From positions 171,549 through 235,548 of the forward strand of contig JAHEGD010000004.1 in assembly GCA_024639885.1 (NCBI GenBank): a stretch of 64,000 nt of DNA. The letters are read 5' to 3'. Below, piece after piece: positions 61,061-64,000 of this stretch (position 1 is its first letter; each line of letters begins with the position of its first letter). Position numbers and translations under genes: made by a program. This DNA is from Porticoccaceae bacterium (GTDB lineage: Bacteria; Pseudomonadota; Gammaproteobacteria; Pseudomonadales; Porticoccaceae). Under the pieces are notes generated by a model. The model saw only the letters and a program-made list of their open reading frames with translations, made no database searches and was not told where the DNA came from.

Positions 61061-62560
61061 ATGTCGTACGCCACCCTGCTCACCCGCGCCAAACAGGGCG
61101 TCAGCGCGCCGCTGGTGAGGGTCGAAGTACACATCAGCGCTGGGCTGCCCAGCTTTACCATTATCGGCCTCGCCGAGACCGCCCTTAAAGAGTCCCGCGA
61201 TCGGGTTCGCTCTGCGCTGATCGCCAGCCATTTTGAGTTTCCACTGCGCCGTATCACCGTTAATCTCGGCCCAGCCGAGCTGCCCAAAGCGGGCGGCCAC
61301 TACGACCTCGCCATCGCCGTCGGTATCCTGATCGCCTCTGAACAGCTGCAAGGTGAGGGGCTCGACGGCTACGAACTGATCGGCGAGTTGGCGCTCAACG
61401 GCGAGCTGCGCGCGGCCAGCGGGCTGTTGCCAGCCGCGATCAGTTGCAGTGAGGCCGGCCGCCAGTTGATCGCCAGCCGCGACCACGGCATCGTCGCCGC
61501 ACTGTTAGAGAGTGTCGCCGGCTTTGGTGCCGGCCACCTGCTCGAGGTCTCTGCCCACCTGCAGGGCCGCGCGCCGCTGCCGGTGCTGGCGGGGTTGCCA
61601 GTAGTGCCGGCGCCGGCCAGCCACAGCGGCGGCGACATCGCCGACATCATCGGCCAGCCGGCTGCCAAGCGGGCGTTGCTGATCGCCGCCGCCGGCGGCC
61701 ACAACTTGCTGTTCAGCGGGCCGCCCGGCAGCGGCAAGACCATGCTCGCCAGCCGTCTGCCGACCCTGCTGCCGGCGCTCGACAAGGCGCAGTTTCGCGA
61801 GGTGGCGATACTCTACGCGACCGCCGGTGAGCCGCTGCCCGAGCCGCTCTACCAGCCGCCGTTTCGCGCCCCGCACCACAGTGCCTCGGCGACTGCGCTG
61901 GTCGGCGGCGGCAGCCAGCCACAGCCAGGCGAAGTGTCGCTGGCCCACCGCGGGGTGCTGTTTTTAGATGAGCTGGCCGAGTACCCGCGCCACACCCTAG
62001 ACCTGCTCCGCGAGCCGCTGGAGTCGGGCGAGATCAACATTATCCGGACCCGCGCCTCGGCGCTGTTCCCGGCCCGCTTTCAGCTGCTGGCGGCCACCAA
62101 CCCGTGCCCGTGCGGCTACGCACCGGGGCCGCGCTGCGAGTGCGCCAGCGACCAGATTCGCCGCTACCGGGCCCGGCTCAGCGGGCCGCTGCTCGACCGC
62201 ATCGACCTGCAGGTCGAGGTCGCCGCACTCAGCCGCGAGCAGCTCACCGGCCGCCAGCAGCCGGCCGACGGCCCTACCAGCGCCGATTACCGAGCCCGGG
62301 TGGCGACTGCCCAGCGCCGTCAGATCGACCGCCAGGGGCAGCTCAACAGCCTGCTCGACCGCGAGCAGTTAGAGCAGCACTGCCCGCTCGACGACGCCCA
62401 ACGCCAGCTGCTCGGCAGCGCTATCGAGCGCTACGGGCTGTCGGCGCGCAGCTACTACCGGGTGCTGCGGGTAACCCGCACGCTGGCCGACCTGCGCGAT
62501 GCCGAGCAACCCAACCTCGACGACCTCTATGAGGCGCTGAGCCTGCGGATGGGTGAGTAA
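61061..62560 (+). CDS. comM: Mg-chelatase-like ATPase ComM (YifB)
   Basis: 499 residues. An N-terminal Lon-like domain (MSYATLLTRAKQGVSAPLVRVEVHISAGLPSFTIIGL), an AAA+ core with Walker A GPPGSGKTMLASRL and Walker B VLFLDELAEYP, ARIPAT-type PFRAPHHSAS, the zinc motif CPCGYAPGPRCEC and a C-terminal helical domain ending LDDLYEALSLRMGE. ComM is a helicase that extends heteroduplex during natural transformation. The ATG at 61061 has TGAGGG upstream. It usually sits beside ubiK, as here. Confidence 0.95.
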   Translation: MSYATLLTRAKQGVSAPLVRVEVHISAGLPSFTIIGLAETALKESRDRVRSALIASHFEFPLRRITVNLGPAELPKAGGHYDLAIAVGILIASEQLQGEGLDGYELIGELALNGELRAASGLLPAAISCSEAGRQLIASRDHGIVAALLESVAGFGAGHLLEVSAHLQGRAPLPVLAGLPVVPAPASHSGGDIADIIGQPAAKRALLIAAAGGHNLLFSGPPGSGKTMLASRLPTLLPALDKAQFREVAILYATAGEPLPEPLYQPPFRAPHHSASATALVGGGSQPQPGEVSLAHRGVLFLDELAEYPRHTLDLLREPLESGEINIIRTRASALFPARFQLLAATNPCPCGYAPGPRCECASDQIRRYRARLSGPLLDRIDLQVEVAALSREQLTGRQQPADGPTSADYRARVATAQRRQIDRQGQLNSLLDREQLEQHCPLDDAQRQLLGSAIERYGLSARSYYRVLRVTRTLADLRDAEQPNLDDLYEALSLRMGE

Positions 62561-62636
62561 TGAGGTAGCTCGGCATCGGCACTAGTATTCGGCATTTTTA
62601 GGAACTATGTTTAGACCATTAAGCGGGAGGACGGCC

Positions 62637-62915
62637 ATGAAATATTCTTCGCAAATCAAACCGATCAGCTATCTAAAAACCCATGCGGCCAGCGTGCTGG
62701 AGGAGTTATCGGTTCAGGACGAACCACTGATCATCACCCAAAACGGCGAAGCCAAAGCTGTGATCCAAGGGGTGAAAAGCTACGAGAAGACCCAGCAGAC
62801 TCTCGCTCTGCTAAGAATATTGGCCCTTGGCCAACAGCAGATCGACGCCGGCAACGTCACCCCGGCCGCAGAGGCGATTGCGCGGCTGCGCACTCAATAC
62901 CGTGGCGATCAGTGA
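62637..62915 (+). CDS. Phd/YefM-family antitoxin
   Basis: 92 residues: MKYSSQIKPISYLKTHAASVLEELSVQDEPLIITQNGEAKAVIQGVKSYEKT is the Phd/YefM DNA-binding fold and the C-terminal ~40 residues (LALLRILALGQQQIDAGNV) form the toxin-neutralising segment. GGGAGG ribosome-binding site. Its stop overlaps the GTG of the toxin frame (GTGA), the usual coupling. The partner toxin is broken by a nonsense codon. Confidence 0.85.
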   Translation: MKYSSQIKPISYLKTHAASVLEELSVQDEPLIITQNGEAKAVIQGVKSYEKTQQTLALLRILALGQQQIDAGNVTPAAEAIARLRTQYRGDQ

Positions 62916-63238
62916 GCTTTTCGGTCTTCCTTAGCGCCGACGCTGACCACGATCTTGAGGGTATTTGCGGTTAAATCGCCAGGCACGACTGGTCAGCGGC
63001 CGCCAACTCGATGCTCGATCAAATCGAGGCGGTATGCGCTGCGCTAGCCGATAACCCGCAGCGCGGCAGCTACCCGGCGGAGCTGGTTGGGCGGGGCAAA
63101 AACACCTACCGCGAGCTCTACTTTAAACCCTATCGGGTTATCTACCAGATCAAGGGCGGAACGGTGGTGATTGCCATGATCGCCGATGGACGCCGCGACC
63201 TAGTCAACCTCTTAGAGCAGCGCCTTTTTCGCAGTTAG
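62912..63238 (+). pseudogene. ParE/RelE-type toxin with one in-frame stop codon
   Basis: From the GTG at 62912, overlapping the antitoxin stop, the frame reads MSFSVFLSADADHDLEGICG, then TAA at 62972-62974, then IARHDWSAAANSMLDQIEAVCAAL and on to YRELYFKPYRVIYQIKGGTVVIAMIADGRRDLVNLLEQRL, a full ParE. Length (108 codons) and C-terminus are normal and the frame is unchanged across the stop, so a single substitution (TAT or TAC to TAA would do it) inactivated it. The ORF-track ATG at 63011 gives a 75-residue fragment lacking the first strand and helix; whether it is made is unknown. A sequencing error could give the same picture. Confidence 0.85.
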
Positions 63239-63243
63239 CTCAG

Positions 63244-64000
63244 TTACTCCGGCCGCATATGCGGGAATAGCAGTACATCGCGGATTGACGGCGAGTCGGT
63301 CAGCAGCATCACCAAACGGTCGATACCGATGCCCTCGCCGGCGGTTGGCGGCAGCCCGTATTCGAGCGCGCGGATATAGTCGTGGTCGAAGTGCATCGCC
63401 TCATTGTCGCCGGCCTCTTTCTCGGCGACCTGCTGGCGAAACCGCTCGGCTTGGTCTTCGGCGTCGTTGAGCTCCGAGAAGCCGTTGGCCAGTTCGCGGC
63501 CGCCGACGAAAAACTCAAAGCGGTCGGTGACAAACGGGTCGCTGTCACTGCGTCGCGCCAGCGGCGACACTTCGGCCGGGTAGTGGGTAATAAAGGTTGG
63601 CTGGATCAGGCGGTGCTCGACGGTCTCCTCAAAGATTTCGATCTGCACCTTGCCCAGCCCCCAGCTCGGCTTGAGCTTGATGCCCAACTGGGCGGCGATC
63701 TCGCGGGCACCGCTCTCATCGGCCAACTGCTCGGCAGTCAGCTCAGGGTTGTAGTGGAGGATCGAGTCGAACACAGACAGTTGGGCAAACGGCTTAGCAA
63801 AGTCGTAGTGAATCTCATCAACCACCTCGCCGGCCTCGTTGCGGACAGTGTTGACCACGTCGCTGCTGCCAAGCACAGTCTGGGTCAGCTGGCGCAACAT
63901 ATCCTCAGTCAGTGCGATCAGATCGCGGTAGTCGGCGTAGGCTTGGTAGAACTCGAGCATGGTGAACTCGGGGTTGTGGCGGGTCGACAGCCCCTCGTTG
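63244..64000 (-). CDS. lysS: Lysyl-tRNA synthetase LysS (partial, C-terminal 251 codons)
   Basis: The C-terminal part of a class II lysyl-tRNA synthetase. The frame is open from the window edge ([24 protein letters not shown], motif 2) to [24 protein letters not shown] and motif 3 [31 protein letters not shown], the normal end. The track shows only the part from an internal Met. It is convergent with the toxin frame (5-nt gap). The N-terminal anticodon-binding domain lies outside the window. Confidence 0.96.
   Translation of the reverse strand, partial: NEGLSTRHNPEFTMLEFYQAYADYRDLIALTEDMLRQLTQTVLGSSDVVNTVRNEAGEVVDEIHYDFAKPFAQLSVFDSILHYNPELTAEQLADESGAREIAAQLGIKLKPSWGLGKVQIEIFEETVEHRLIQPTFITHYPAEVSPLARRSDSDPFVTDRFEFFVGGRELANGFSELNDAEDQAERFRQQVAEKEAGDNEAMHFDHDYIRALEYGLPPTAGEGIGIDRLVMLLTDSPSIRDVLLFPHMRPE

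Overview
The window is a dense, GC-rich, entirely chromosomal segment of a free-living gammaproteobacterium. It shows no prophage, insertion sequence, CRISPR array, rRNA or tRNA. Gene order is the main taxonomic clue: tesA/ybbAP, pilMNOPQ-aroKB-gltBD-hemE with a divergent ponA, cysQ/yrfG-hslR-hslO-pckA, ilvIHC-pssA-leuA, and qmcA-nfeD-rimI are arrangements typical of Pseudomonas-like and marine Gammaproteobacteria. The BioH-BioC fusion, the TonB receptor next to a TPR-sulfotransferase, and the BetT carrier point to a marine, Cellvibrionales-like bacterium. That placement is inference from gene content, not a phylogeny.

Layout. 1-9.7 kb: the 5' part of secD (cut by the window edge), an ArsP/SO_0444-type permease, a PAS protein with a degenerate histidine-kinase core, the ybbA-ybbP ABC exporter, tesA and recJ. 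9.7-14.6 kb: a biotin operon bioB-bioF-bioHC-bioD running on into a DUF3094 gene and recJ, with a clear BirA-type operator over the bioB promoter. 14.6-22 kb: a MarR regulator, a BetT-type choline/betaine carrier, a TPR-sulfotransferase and a TonB-dependent receptor. 22-32 kb: a long co-directional block of qmcA, nfeD, a small membrane protein, rimI, a HolD-like gene, leuA, pssA, a tyrosine phosphatase, ilvC, ilvH and ilvI, which covers branched-chain amino acid synthesis plus membrane and translation housekeeping. 32-39 kb: single genes, including an RfaH/NusG paralogue, a cardiolipin synthase, a Kv-type channel, a quinone reductase, YciH, YjdM and psd.

39-55 kb: hemE, gltD, gltB, aroB, aroK and pilQ to pilM, all on the minus strand, with ponA divergent. 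Together they supply tetrapyrroles, glutamate, chorismate, the type IV pilus alignment subcomplex with its secretin, and cell-wall synthesis. 55-64 kb: cysQ, a nucleotidase, the Hsp15/Hsp33 chaperone pair, pckA, a histidine phosphatase, ubiK, comM, a Phd/YefM-ParE module and the 3' end of lysS.

Phospholipid synthesis recurs across the window: pssA makes phosphatidylserine, psd converts it to phosphatidylethanolamine, and cls makes cardiolipin. A PilQ secretin with its PilMNOP machinery together with ComM fits DNA uptake and recombination, but no dedicated uptake gene is seen here.

Most of the window is housekeeping. The points that reward a second look are: the kinase-like protein that has lost its phospho-acceptor His and its ATP-binding boxes; a hairpin that would hide the ribosome-binding site of the TonB receptor; a 32-codon leucine-rich reading frame followed by hairpins just upstream of leuA; pilM apparently starting at ATT; a ParE toxin broken by one nonsense codon beside an intact antitoxin; and a Kv channel ending in a zinc-ribbon-like tail. 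All reading is by eye; no alignment or database search was run.
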